A stretch of 64,000 bases of DNA from Closterium sp. Naga37s-1 (taxonomy: Eukaryota; Streptophyta; Zygnematophyceae; Desmidiales; Closteriaceae), in NCBI GenBank assembly GCA_947471745.1, contig CANJKZ010000972.1:1-64000 (forward strand), in the 5' to 3' direction. A model generated the notes under the pieces. That model was not told where the DNA came from. It was given only the letters and a program-made list of their open reading frames with translations, and ran no database searches. Positions 23,860 through 34,042 of this stretch are shown one piece after another. The position numbers and the translations under genes are program-made. How positions within the stretch are numbered: position 1 is the first letter of the stretch; each line of letters opens with the position of its first letter.

Positions 23860-24653
23860 GCAGGGCGGTGGCCAGCAGGGCGACTCTTAGGCAGAGCAGG
23901 GCAAGGCGGCAGTCAGCAGGGCAGGGTGGCGCGGCTGTTAGCGGCGCTCAGGTAGGGCAGGGCGGCGCGGCCAGCAGGGCAGTGCGCGGGCAGGGCAGGG
24001 CAGGGCGGATGCCAGCAGGGCGGCTTGCAGGCAGGGGCACGTGACGAGCAGTGCAACAGTGCGGGGCAAGGCAGGGCAGCCGCGCGTGCAGAGCAGCATC
24101 GCGGAGTAGGGCAGGTGCACGGGGCAGAGCTTACACATGCAGGCAGGGCAGGGCAGCCGCGCTTGCTGGCACTACACTGTGCAGGGCAATGACAGTAGTG
24201 CAGTAGCAGTAGGGCGGTCGTAGCAGTAGCGCAGCAGGGACAGTGGGCCAGCGAGGTGCAGGGCCAGTGCAAGTGCACGGGTGGCAGGGCAGGTGCGCAC
24301 GGGCCTGGCGCGGGCTGTACGGACTGCGCGCGAGCCTAGCGCGGGCTGTACTGTCTGTGCGCGGGCCTGGCGCGGGCTGTATGGGCTGCGTGCGGGCCTG
24401 GCGCGGGCCGTACGGGCTGCGTGCGGGCCGTGCACGGGCTGTACGGGCTGTACACGGGTGGCGCGCGGGCTGTATGGGCTGCGCGAGGGCGGCGCGCGGG
24501 CTGTACGGGCTACGCGCAGGCAGTTCGCGGGCTAAATGGGCCTGGCGCGGGCTGTACGGACTGCGCGCACGGCAGGGCAGGTCAGATTTCGGGCAAGAAA
24601 AAAAAATCTAAGCGGTGGGCCCTCTAAAAAAAAATGGTCCTTAGGAAGGACCC
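23860..24653 (-). repeat. E3 GC-rich repetitive leader
   Basis: Between the PBS and the gag start. 23,860-24,290 is GC-rich, low-complexity sequence built on GGCAGGGCAGGGC-like words. 24,290-24,590 is a tandem array of roughly 30 bp built on GCGCGGGCTGTACGGGCTG. It corresponds in position to the repeat leader of E4, with different repeat words. Confidence 0.8.
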
Positions 24654-24664
24654 GCTCTATACCA

Positions 24665-24800
24665 TGTCGAGATTAGGTGAGAGGAATAGTTGGTCATTAG
24701 GTCAAGGGGAGGGGTACAAGAACTACATCGAGAGAAATTGTGTACCCCCTAGTGCTAACACCCATATAGCCTAAAGCACATAAGCATATATGTTTTGACA
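24665..24800 (-). repeat. E3 5' LTR (right)
   Basis: 136 bp, TGTCGAGATT to TTTTGACA, followed by target copy CACAC. The PBS lies immediately to its left. Confidence 0.95.
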
Positions 24801-24805
24801 CACAC

Positions 24806-24900
24806 GCAGTCACGACTAAGGCTCTCGCTGAGCTCGCCCGACACCCCCGCCATGGCCGAATTCCAACTTGCGACCATCTAAAAAATATTGTGCCTCCCGT
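24806..24900 (+). mobile_element. E0: leader/gag-start remnant right of E3
   Basis: Continues the E0 leader from 17,502. It contains an ATG at 24,852 in a GCC ATG GCC context followed by only a few codons. Beyond about 24,900 no element homology can be seen, so the right edge of E0 is not defined. Confidence 0.4.
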
Positions 24901-26228
24901 GAATGGTATAGACTATTGAGCGACTTTCCCAGATTGTTTGTGAGCGTCATAACGTGTTGTTTATATCCGTTGGCCGATTGTGGGGGGAACTTGGCAGTTT
25001 AGCGATGTCTTTCAGCCATGTTATGGCAATTCCGGGTGCATTAAAAATTTGCTTGGTTGCTTCATGGAATGTGTGAACGAATGATCTACGGATGAAATTC
25101 CAAGCGATTTGACCAACGGTCGTGATAACGACTGTGACTCATGAGGGTGTGTCGCGCCGCACTCCGTGCGGCATGTGTTTGTGGGGTGTGATATTTTGAT
25201 TGTTGCTGGACGTTAGATTTTCGAGAATCTACGGTTCTTTTTGCTCAGCGGGAAAACTATACGGCACTCACTTTGCGGCAGCACATTGAAGACCTTAGCA
25301 TTTTCGGCGTTGTATTTGGAGTAAAGAATCTACGGCTGCCGCTGTTTCAATAGTTTCAACGGGTGCGATCTTGAATGTTTGTTTCTTTGTTGGCTGCACC
25401 ATTACGATCCATTAGGTATTGTATGTATGTTTTTTATGTAGTCTAATGTGTTGTAACGGTGTTTTTTGTACAAGTTTGGATACTGAGTGTGGTGTAGTTT
25501 GCGACTTAACTCGCGGTTCGTTTTTCGATGTGGCCGTTAAGCAACACGTTGCGGTACCTCCCACGGGTCAGGTTCAGGGTTGTCCATGGCCCGTTTACTC
25601 CCGCAACCTGGATTTTAACGTCTCTTTATGGGCAGTTGAATTGACATTCATCCCGTTCCAAAAGAGTGTTGATGTTCTTGTGGTGTCGCTTTTGCCTAGT
25701 CAATTTCGTCGCGACTCATCATTTCGCACACAGATGTATGCAGCGAAATCAGTAGTAGGCAAAATCTCCAAACTAGTTGCCTTCCAGCGACAAGTTCGGT
25801 AGGTCGCGACGGACTGTCAGCCAATAGCGAGTGAGGTAGAAATCCGATTCACAAACACATCGGAGCGCGTCTAAATGTTTATCGCATTTTCAACAGATTC
25901 ACCCTGGACCCACACATTTGCCCACAGATTTCAATATGCGTGAAGTCGTTGGGCTCTTCCTTGTGAATTCACTGGTAGTTGTGATGGCGAGTAATCAACA
26001 CTAGAGGAAATCATTCCATGAGATCCCATTCCCACCACACAATTCCGTGTTCAGCTTTAGTGAATGTCCCTTCTAAGCAGTTTTTTAGTCACCAGTTTAG
26101 GAACAGCGGTGAGTAGTCATGGATATGGCAGAATATTGCAGATTATGCAATTCTGGCCCGTTTGGTCGTAGAGGAGGCCTTCAAAGGCACATAGGAAGCG
26201 ACCAGATGCAGGCTGGCGCAAGCCAGCA
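24901..26228. other. Unassigned sequence
   Basis: Of moderate GC, unlike the flanking elements. No LTR, tandem repeat or conserved motif was recognised. The only sizeable plus-strand ORF is 25,419-25,802 (listed separately). It may be old intergenic or intronic host sequence. Confidence 0.5.
25419..25802 (+). CDS. Hypothetical small ORF, 127 codons
   Basis: Not recognised. The first 25 residues are Cys-rich and hydrophobic (MYVCFLCSLMCCNGVFC), which could pass as a signal segment. The rest is mixed with no motif or repeat. Base composition is close to its surroundings and no start or promoter signal stands out. It could equally be an exon or a chance ORF. Confidence 0.2.
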   Translation: MYVCFLCSLMCCNGVFCTSLDTECGVVCDLTRGSFFDVAVKQHVAVPPTGQVQGCPWPVYSRNLDFNVSLWAVELTFIPFQKSVDVLVVSLLPSQFRRDSSFRTQMYAAKSVVGKISKLVAFQRQVR

Positions 26229-26311
26229 ATGCAACGTGCAATCCCGCCAGCAATAGTGCTGGGAACGCCACGGCGGCGAACAACACTGCTCTGCCGAGCA
26301 GTTTCTGACCA

Positions 26312-26611
26312 ATGGCCCAGGAAGATCCGCTTTTGCCTACCTCGTTTGATGATCCGAGGGGAACAAGTGACAACGACGATGGTCGTCCAGCGTGGGAGGA
26401 CTGCTCCGACTCGGAGGCGGAGCCTGAGGAATCTGGCCCTGAACGAGCGGCGGTGCCTGAGGAATTGGGCCCTGAACGTGGGGCGGTGCCTGAGGAATCG
26501 GGCCCTGAACGTGCGGCGGTGCCTGAGGAATTGTCACAACGGGTACAAGATGTGGAGCCAAGTACTCTTGCCCCTTTTCTTTTGAAGACGAGCTGTGCAG
26601 ATAGGTCTTAA
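26312..26611 (+). CDS. Hypothetical acidic ORF with a 36-bp repeat
   Basis: A 99-codon ORF. Residues 1-36 are acidic with a DDPRGTSDNDD stretch. Residues 38-75 carry a 12-residue repeat of the form EE(L/S)GPERAAVP, about three and a half copies (26,425-26,530), encoded by a 36-bp tandem repeat. The end is mixed. Its function is unknown. It may be a first exon of a host gene whose other possible exons are at 26,723-26,826 and 32,909-33,034, since all three are on the plus strand, but no sequence evidence joins them. Confidence 0.3.
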   Translation: MAQEDPLLPTSFDDPRGTSDNDDGRPAWEDCSDSEAEPEESGPERAAVPEELGPERGAVPEESGPERAAVPEELSQRVQDVEPSTLAPFLLKTSCADRS

Positions 26612-26722
26612 CTGAGAAGCTGTCTCAACAGGCGGTGGCGGCACTTCTGCGCATTCTGAATAAACGTGGCGGAGATATTGGCGAGATTTGCGGATGGAAA
26701 AGTCTGCGGGATCTATAAAAGT

Positions 26723-26826
26723 ATCTGGCAACGAAGGCAGTAAAGAACGATCGGTCATGGCAAAGTGGAGAGTGCCGCATTGCAATGAAGCAATTACTAA
26801 AATACCACTACTGTGACACTGTCAAG
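26723..26826 (+). CDS. Possible host exon ending in AAG|GTGAGC
   Basis: An open stretch read as KNDRSWQSGECRIAMKQLLKYHYCDTVK ends in phase 0 at a good splice donor (AAG|GTGAGC). A CAG precedes it as a possible acceptor. The next possible exon (32,909-33,034) begins in phase 0 after CACTCAG. The roughly 6-kb interval would be an intron holding the 182-bp satellite and element E5. Family unknown. This is a reading of splice-like signals by eye and could be chance. Confidence 0.3.
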
Positions 26827-26849
26827 GTGAGCCTTATATTACCCCCATT

Positions 26850-27267
26850 GCATTCGAGTCATTCTTGTCATCCCCATGCGCTATGCTGCAGTTTGTGCTT
26901 GTCATAGTGCATGGGCCTCTAGGCCTGAAATATTCTGTTTTCCCCAGCATAGCTCACATCCCCATGCATCATGCTGCAGTTATAGCATGGTGCATGGGGC
27001 CTTGTCACATCCTTTCATCCCCCAGCCCACACATCCCTTCTCTGCCCCACGAATTCATGTTATTCTTAGTGTTTTTGTGGTTGTCATGGTGCATGGGCCT
27101 CTAGGCCTGACGGATTCTGTTTTCCCCACCATAGATCACATCCCCATGCATCATGTTGCTTTTATAGCATGGTGCATGGGGCCTTGTCACATCGTTTCAT
27201 CCCCCAGCCCACACATCCCTTCTCTGCCCCACGGATTCATGTTTCTCTCCGTGTTTTTGTGCTTGTC
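26850..27267. repeat. Satellite of about 182-bp units, left block
   Basis: About 2.3 copies of a unit containing TGCATGGGCCTCTAGGCCTG and CCCCAGCCCACACATCCC. Matching points recur at 26,911 and 27,093. The array continues after E5 at 32,134. TTGTC at 27,263-27,267 is the left target-site copy of E5. Confidence 0.9.
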
Positions 27268-27700
27268 TGCGGAGATAACTCTATCAACGGGAGCTAGACT
27301 ATAGGCTAGGCACGGGGTAGGAAGGTTCTCTGCGTTCGTTCACTTAGTCGTTCTCTAGCACATGTGCGTTCACAGGGCAAAACTGCAAGAGTTTCACTAG
27401 TAAAACTTGAGAACAATGGTTCAGAATGATGGCAAGAACATTGGCATGCAAGACTACATCAGACCTAGCAAAGCTGCTGGTCGACTTCCAGCGCAGCATG
27501 GTCGACTGCGTGCCAGCACGACTTGGTCGACCGAGCTCCAGCAGAGCAAAGTCGCGGCTTGCCAATATTGCAAGTCCACGGTGTGCCAACGCTGCAGCAA
27601 GTCGGCTGCATAGCGTTGCACTCGCAGGACAACGGTGCAACTGCTTCGCAGGTGCGTAAAGCTGGTTGGTGCACTTCTCCTTGTCACGTGCACAGCGCAG
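27268..27700 (-). repeat. E5 left terminal repeat
   Basis: Starts TGCGGAGATAACTC and matches the first about 430 bp of the right LTR at about 97%. The right boundary is approximate. Confidence 0.8.
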
Positions 27701-27749
27701 ACGCCCAGCTCGACTCCACGTCAGCGACTGCGCCCACCAGCCATGTCGA

Positions 27750-30740
27750 CCTCATGGCGTCCTCATCAGCAAGCTCACCGACCAAGGCAAGCAGAGGCAG
27801 CGTCGCCATCGAGGTGTCCGTCGGCGGGGTGGTCGACGTCCGTCCTGACGCCGGCCCGTGCTCCGACTTCCACACCTCCAACGACATGTTTTCGTAGAGC
27901 ACCACGTCCGACGTAGTGACCACCCGGTTGTTGGCGATGTTGAGGAGCTCCCAGCCCTTGCTCTCCTCTGACACGCCGATGTGAAGGCCCCACCTGGCCT
28001 TTGGCTTCAACTTTCCACCACGCTGCTGCTCGGGGACCAAGAACTGCGCCATGCAGCCCCACACCCGTGCCAGCGACAAGTCGGGCTTCTTCCCGGTTAG
28101 CAGCTGGTATGGCGTCGTCCCTGGCTGCAACGTCGACCTCTCCAGGCAGTTGCGGACCCAGACGGCCTGTCGTAGAGCAAGGTGCCACCAGTGGTGCTGC
28201 ACGCCCATGTGCAGCAGCATCGTCCGCACCGACTCCACTACCGTCCTCATCTCCCGCTCTGCCATGCCGTTTTTCTGCGGGGTGTACGGGCAGGTCAGGT
28301 CGTGGACTATCCCCTTGCCGTCCACAAAGTCGGTGAACTGCTTCCCGAGGAACTCCCCTCCCCGGTCAGAGCGCAGCATCAACACCGACTTCTTCGTCTG
28401 TCGCTCAGCAACCGCCAGCCACTGCACGAACTCCTGCAGCGCATCCGACTTCTTGCCGACCGGCCTCACCCACACGTAGCGGGTCTTGCGGTCCTTTAGC
28501 AGCAAGAAGTAAAGGCTGCCGTCCTTGGCAGCTACGCGGAACAGCCCACACAGGTCGATGTGCACGACTGCCAGCACGTCGTCGGCGTCGGAGCCTTGTT
28601 CTGGGAAGGTGTGTCGTGCCAGCTTCCCGCCGACGCACGAGACACACGGTGAGGCAGTGCCAGACGTCGACTTGAGGTCCAGCCCAATGGCGACCTCGTG
28701 CTTTGCCGAGCTCCGGATGGTGTCCATGGCGACGTGCGCAAGCCTTGCATGTAGTCTGTCCGGGGTCGACTTCGTCGCTGAGACTATCGCCCTCAGGGCC
28801 ACCACATCCGTCATGGGCGACGTCGACTTCACCGAGCAAGGACGCATGTCGGTGCAGAGGACCCGGCCAGTGTAGGACGCCCTGCCAAGGACGTCCCCTG
28901 CCGCCGAGACGAGAAGCATCTCGTCGCCGTCCTCCTGCAGCCTCACATCGTTCTCCTTCAGCTGGCCAGCCGACAGCAGGTTCGCGTGCACGCCCGGGAC
29001 GTAGAGCACGTCGGGGATCAGCACCTGCTTCCCGGCCTTCCCTTGCAAGGTGACCGTGCCTCGACCCTGGACGTCTTGCAGGGCCCCGTTGAAGCCACGC
29101 ACGTGCTTCACGTCACCGCTCGGCTGCAGGTCGACGAAGACTTCATTCGTCCCCATCAAGTGGTGGGAGCAACCACTATCGAGCAGAACTACTGCCGGGT
29201 TTGCCTGCACGGCTGCCGCCATCGCCTTGAAGTCCTCGCCAGCCTCTGGCGCCAGCGAGACGGTCGGTTCCACGACGCCGACCAGCGAGCATGACGCCTC
29301 CTTGTCATCTCGCCCTTTTCCACCAGCAGAGGAGTTGGAGTCGGCGTCCTTCGCCGAGGTCGACGACTTGGTCGACTGCTTCTCCTTGCGCGGCTGGTTT
29401 CTGCCTCGACAGGGACGACGGCTGCCAGACTTCCCGCGGCCTCCCTTGGCGTCGTCGTCGTCGGAGTCACTGCGGTCGGGGCACTCAAAGGAGAGGTGGT
29501 CGGGGTCGCCGCACAGCCAGCACTCCCGACGTCGACTTCCTCCTCCACGGACGCTATCCTTGGTCGACTTCTTCTTGTCGACTTCCTTGGTCGACTTCCA
29601 GCCACTGCTACTACCGCCGCTAGACTGCCCACGCTGCCCTGGTTGACTACCTTGCTTCACTGGGGCGACGTAGTGCGCCTGCGCCAGGAGCTCCGAGGGC
29701 CGCTCAGCTTCCTGCATCGCCTCATCCTGCAGGATGTACGAGGTAAGAGAATCCTCATTGAGTGTCGCCCTAGTACTCGGCGCAATAGACAGTCGTTTCA
29801 GCAGATTGTAGTTGCTCGTGAGCCCTTTGATAACGTGTGTGAGGTACGACGCCGTCGAGTAGTGCACGCCGGCCATCCTCATGGTGGTGAGAATTCGCCG
29901 AGCCCGGTTGCAGTAGTCGGTCACCGTCTCCTCTTCGCCCATCCGTATGTGCGACAGCTGCTCCTCAAGCTGGCCGATGTACAGGTCGTCGGTGACCTGG
30001 TACGTCGACTCAATGAAGTGCCATGCCCGGTGGCCGGCGTCGAGGTACTCCCTGCACGACTTCAAGGCGATCTGCACGCCCGGCGAGCAGCACCGCGAGA
30101 TGACTGTGAAGGTCAACAACTGCACGGCGCGAAACTCCGCACGCAAGTCGGGGTAGTGTTCCTCCGGCGTCGCCACAGTGCCCCTGGCGAAGCCGATCAG
30201 CCCGACCATCTCCAGCTGGGGCTCGATGGCTTCCTTCCAGGTCAGGATATCAGGTCGACCAACAAGCAGGGGGGTGACCGAGATCCTGTCCGGCGTAAAC
30301 TTGAAGTAGCCGTAGCTCGATGCAATCCCTCCAGCTGTCACGTGGGTCGCCGACATCGGCGACTGACTGCTTCGTCGACCTCCAACGTCGCCTTGTGAGG
30401 TGCTTGCAGACGACGACAACCGCATCCCTCTCGCCTGGACGCCGCCGACTTCATCGGCGTGTATCACTCCTCGCTGCCTCGACGTGCCTCCCGCGCTGCT
30501 GCGGACTTGGTCACCACCGGCGTTGACTCCCAAGTCGACGCCATCCTCGTTGTTCACCGGTCAAGGAGAGGCAGGCCGAGATGGGTGCTCCGTCGTCCAC
30601 ACGGTGCGGAGTCCAGCCTCGACGACCGCCCAGGGGATTGCTCCGTACTCCTCGGCCTCATGGCGTCTCCTCGCATCCTTTAGCTGTGCTTCCAGGGTGT
30701 CCACCACCCCCGTGTCACCTACGGCGCCTACCATAGTGAC
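27750..30740 (-). pseudogene. E5 gag-protease-integrase coding remains
   Basis: Parts read leftwards: gag (UBN2-like, with a long open stretch from 30,557); a CCHC knuckle CWLCGDPDHLSFEC (about 29,479-29,525) followed by a Ser/Asp-rich, Lys/Arg-rich stretch; protease VVLLDSGCSHHLMG (about 29,145-29,190). Pre-integrase has its CVSC motif near 28,640. The integrase shows VHIDLCGLF, LRSDRGGEFLG and PQKNGMAERE (about 28,240-28,570), then the post-core KLKPKARWG and TTSDVVLYE stretch (about 27,895-28,020). Fossil and incomplete. The open part is long for a dead element, in keeping with its modest LTR divergence. Confidence 0.85.
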
Positions 30741-30819
30741 TATCGCACAGCTTCCGGCCTACGAACACGAATTAGGTAAGTGACAACTATGTCGACCTGA
30801 CTGAAAGGTAAGTCGTTTG

Positions 30820-30840
30820 CCGTCCACGCTCTCCGCACCA
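30820..30840 (-). other. E5 primer-binding site (not initiator-Met type)
   Basis: On the minus strand TGGTGCGGAGAGCGTGGACGG directly inside the LTR. It begins TGG as expected for a tRNA CCA end but does not match TGGTATCAGAGC. E6 has TGGTGCGGTGAGCGTGGACG at the same place. Confidence 0.65.
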
Positions 30841-32133
30841 TGCAGAGATAACTCTATCAACGCGAGCTAGACTACAGGCTAGGCACGGGGTAGGAAGGAT
30901 CTCTGCGTTCGTTCACTTAGTCGTTCTCTAGCACTTATGCGTTCACAGGGCAAAACTGCAAGAGTTTCACTAGTAAAAGTTGAGAACAATGGTTCAGAAT
31001 GATGGCAAGAACATTGGCATGCAAGACTACATCAGACCTAGCAAAGCTGCTGGTCGACTTCCAGCGCAGCATGGTCGACTGCGTGCCAGCACGACTTGGT
31101 CGACCGCGCTCTAGCATAGCAAAGTCGCGGCTTGCCAATATTGCAAGTCCACGGTGTGCCAACGCTGCAGCAAGTCGGCTGCACAGCGTTGCACTCGCAG
31201 GACAACGGTGCAACTACTTCGCAGGTGCGTAAAGCTGGTTGGTGCACTTCTCCTTGTCACGTGCACAGCACAGGTGCGTCCACAACCTTGGTCGACCAGC
31301 TCCAGGTCGACAACCCTCCTGGTCGACCAACTCCAGGTCGACCAGCACGCCTGTCAGCCGACCACACCAAGTCGGCTTCCACTGGTCGACGTCACCCAAG
31401 TCGACGCCCACTGCTGGTCGACTTCCCAAGTCGACCAGCCGAAGTTGGCGCCCTCGCGAAGTCGGCGCCCTTGCCGTGGACCCCGTGCAAGTCGACCAGA
31501 CCCGTCGTACGCCGGCTACACCAGACCGGCGTCCCCAGATGAAGTGTCCCAGCACCCAGGTCGACGTCCAGACGCCTAGGTCGGCGTCCGGGTGCCCAAG
31601 ACGCTGTGCAGACGCCCAGGTCGGCGTCCAGGCGCCCAGGTCGGCGTCCAGCCTCCCTGGACGCCGTCCAGGCGCCCAGGTCGGCGTCCAGGCGCCCAGG
31701 GAGCCGTCCAGACGCCCAGGTCGGCGTCCAGCCTCCCTGGACGCCGTCCAGGCGCCCAGGTCGGCGTCCAGGCACCCAGGACGCCGTCCAGACGCCCAGG
31801 TCGGCGTCCAGCCTCCCTGGACGCCGTCCAGGCGCCCAGGTCGGCGTCCAGGCGCCCAGGACGCCGTCCAGACGCCCAGGTCGGCGTCCAGCCTCCCAGG
31901 ACGCCGTCCAGGCGCCCAGGTCAGCGTCCAGGCGCCCAGGCCGGTGTCCAGGCGCCCAGGTCGGCGTCCAGCCTCCCAGGACGCCGTCCAGGCGCCCATG
32001 ACGGCGTCCTCCTGCTCGGCGCCCTCCAGCTGGGCGCCCTCACAGCAACTGATCGGCTGCGCTCCCCGCACACCTGACTACGAAGTCGGCTGCGCCCAAG
32101 CGAGGACGGGGCCAACCACAACTCCCGTTCACA
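30841..32133 (-). repeat. E5 right LTR, with an internal minisatellite
   Basis: 1,293 bp from TGCAGAGATAAC to CCCGTTCACA. It begins like the E6 LTR and ends with the same AAGCGAGGACGGGGCCAAC context. Its middle (about 31,565-32,010) is a minisatellite not present in the E6 LTR. Confidence 0.88.
31565..32010. repeat. 20-bp minisatellite inside the E5 LTR
   Basis: Repeats of TCGGCGTCCAGGCGCCCAGG and a variant ACGCCGTCCAGGCGCCCAGG, arranged in a loose higher-order pattern with a CCTCCCTGG variant. About 22 units by eye. Both strands stay open through it, giving long spurious frames. Confidence 0.85.
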
Positions 32134-32138
32134 TTGTC

Positions 32139-32875
32139 ATGGTGCATGGGCCTCTAGGCCCGACGGGTTCTGTTTTCCCCCTCTATAGCTCACATCCCCA
32201 TGCTTCATGCTGCAGTTATAGCATGGTGCATGGGGCCTTGTCACATCCTTGCATCCCCCAGCCCACACATCCCTTCTCTGCCCCACGAATTCATGTTAAT
32301 TTCCGTGTTTTTGTGCTTGTCATGGTGCATGGGCCTCTAGGCCTGACGGGTTCTGTTTTCCCCCTCTATAGCTCACATCCCCATGCATCATGCTGCAGTT
32401 ATGGCATGGTGCATGGGGCCGTGTCACATCCTTGCATCCCCCAGCCCACACATCCCTTCTCTGCCCCACGAATTCATGTTATTCTCCGTGTTTTTGTGCT
32501 TGTCATGGTGCATGGGCCTCTAGGCCTGACGGATTCTGTTTTCCCCACCATAGCTCACATCCCCATGCATCATGCTGCAGTTATGGCATGGTGCATGGGG
32601 CCTTGTCACATCCTTGCATCCCCCAGCCCACACATCCCTTCTCTGCCCCACAAATTCATGTTATTCTCCGTGTTTAGGTGCTTGTCATGGTGCATGGGCC
32701 TATAGGCCTGACGGATTCTATTTTCCCCACCATAGCTCACATCCCCATGCATCATCCTACAGTTAGAGCATGGTGCATGGGGTCTTGTCACATTCTTGCA
32801 TCCCCCAGTCCACACATCCCCTTCTGCCCATGCGTTGCGCCTAGTAACATCCCTTCATGCCCCAACCCATCCATC
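32139..32875. repeat. Satellite of about 182-bp units, right block
   Basis: About four copies. Matching points ATGGGCC at 32,146, 32,329, 32,512 and 32,693 give spacings of 183, 183 and 181 bp. Same unit as 26,850-27,267; E5 split one array. Confidence 0.9.
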
Positions 32876-32908
32876 CCTTCTCATGGCCCCCCACCCATGA
32901 CACTCAGG

Positions 32909-33034
32909 CCATGCAGTCCCTCCTAAAGGACCCTCGCAATGCTCGTGGTCTCATCACAAGGGCCCATTGGAAAATCGTGGCAGGGGTGCGAGTGTACGAT
33001 GCACCCAAAACTGCTGAATTATGGAATAGCGTTC
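32909..33034 (+). CDS. Possible host exon between CACTCAG and GTACGT
   Basis: Reads AMQSLLKDPRNARGLITRAHWKIVAGVRVYDAPKTAELWNSVQ in one frame, with an acceptor-like CACTCAG before it and a donor GTACGT after a CAG. Phase 0 at both ends, matching the phase of the possible exon at 26,723-26,826. The family is not recognised. Further plus-strand exons to the right could not be supported, because that sequence is the antisense of a gypsy gag. Confidence 0.3.
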
Positions 33035-33140
33035 AGGTACGTTGTTCCCTACACCCTCATGTGGTTTGATTTTAGCTCGGTTTATTATTTTCAAGCTAGT
33101 ATTCCTTGTGTCATGTCCCAACCACCATCCATTCCTTGTT

Positions 33141-34042
33141 TCATTTTCCAATTGTCCAAATTCCGATGTCCGGTAGCGCCTCACAAATTGCACGTTTGTT
33201 TCTCACCAGCCGCTTCTTCGCATCGATTTTGTCAATGTCCATCAGGTCTGCGGTCGTGGGTGGTGCCGATCGCTCCGCGGAAAAATTATCGTCGGCTGGT
33301 TGCATCGTGCAATGTGTGTGCCGCTCAACATGTCGAACCGCTCCGCCGCGCTGACCACGTCCTTGTAACTCGGGCACTTTGCCAACACGACATGTCAACG
33401 AATCTCCTGTTTCAACTCCGCGACGTAAGTTTGTATTTTTTTTGCCTTCGGTGAAGTCGGGAATTCTGTTGTAAGAAGTTTCCATCTGTTGCATGTCCTC
33501 CATTACACTCGATAATTGACGGTGTCGATGAATATTTTCGTGTGCCATGTAGGTACTGTTGATGGGTTTGAAACAATGTTTCGGGACTACCCAAAACTGC
33601 TGGCTGCCCGAAACCGCTCCCACGTCCCTGTGCCTCGGAAGAAGGCATTGTTCGCAAACATCCACTCCAGTGCCGGGCCTCGTAAGAGTGTCCCGACGAG
33701 CCGTACGCGTGTCGTATCTTGACTTGGGGTCGTGCATCCAACGGCTTCGAATTAGATCTCGAGTTATGCGATGAATTGACAGATGTCGCTACCTCGCTCG
33801 CTTGGATCGAACGCCTCTAGTAGCATCGGCTTTGGAGCCTCGAGATGTATACTAGTTGCCGTAGCTGCAGACGCAGGTGTGTTCGTGGGTGCCGCTGTCG
33901 TTGCTGCTACTGTCGTTGCGGCTGCGGACTGGTTCGCAAAAAGTGATGTTAGACGCTCCACGCGTGTCTCCACGCGTGTCTGCTCCTACTCGGCACGCAG
34001 TTGTGCGATTTCTTGCACGAAATTGTCGCCTGTGCCTTCCAT
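33141..34042 (-). pseudogene. Ty3/gypsy gag fragment
   Basis: Minus-strand gag remains starting near 34,042. There is a coiled-coil-like N-terminus, an Ala/Thr-rich linker, a capsid entry (LLEAFDPSERGSDICQFIA) and the capsid-type LLRGPALEW near 33,680. The end part is MDIDKIDAKKRLVRNKRAICEALPDIG before 33,150, the kind of stretch that precedes a gypsy zinc knuckle. No pol follows. Fossil with several breaks. The PBS and LTR edge lie to its right. Confidence 0.65.

Larger units (their letters stand above)
17503..24800 (-). mobile_element. E3: Ty1/copia element, close relative of E4
   Basis: Minus-strand element of 7,298 bp with 136-bp LTRs (17,503-17,638 and 24,665-24,800) that differ at about four positions by eye. 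A perfect target duplication CACAC flanks it (17,498-17,502 and 24,801-24,805). PBS TGGTATAGAGC (minus) lies at 24,654-24,664 and the purine tract TGTGGGGGTG (minus) at 17,639-17,648. A GC-rich repetitive leader (23,860-24,600) and a full set of copia parts follow. The coding region has about four breaks. It interrupts the leader of E0. Confidence 0.95.
27268..32133 (-). mobile_element. E5: Ty1/copia element with long LTRs, inserted in the satellite
   Basis: Minus-strand element of 4,866 bp flanked by a perfect target duplication TTGTC (27,263-27,267 and 32,134-32,138). The right terminal repeat is 30,841-32,133. The left repeat is seen over about 430 bp (27,268 to about 27,700), about 97% identical where they overlap. 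Parts seen are gag, CCHC knuckle, protease, pre-integrase and integrase. RT and RNase H are not seen. It belongs to the same family as E6 and E7. Broken and incomplete. Confidence 0.9.

Noticed and set aside
31239-32705. 488-codon plus-strand frame
   Set aside because: It spans the E5 LTR minisatellite, the E5 end and the satellite. A frame across an insertion border cannot be an old gene; the repeats are stop-free.
33240-33722. Plus-strand exon-like stretches with GTAAGT and CAG signals
   Set aside because: The minus strand over the same interval reads as a gypsy gag (LLRGPALEW, MDIDKIDAKKR), which explains the sequence better; the splice-like signals are then chance.
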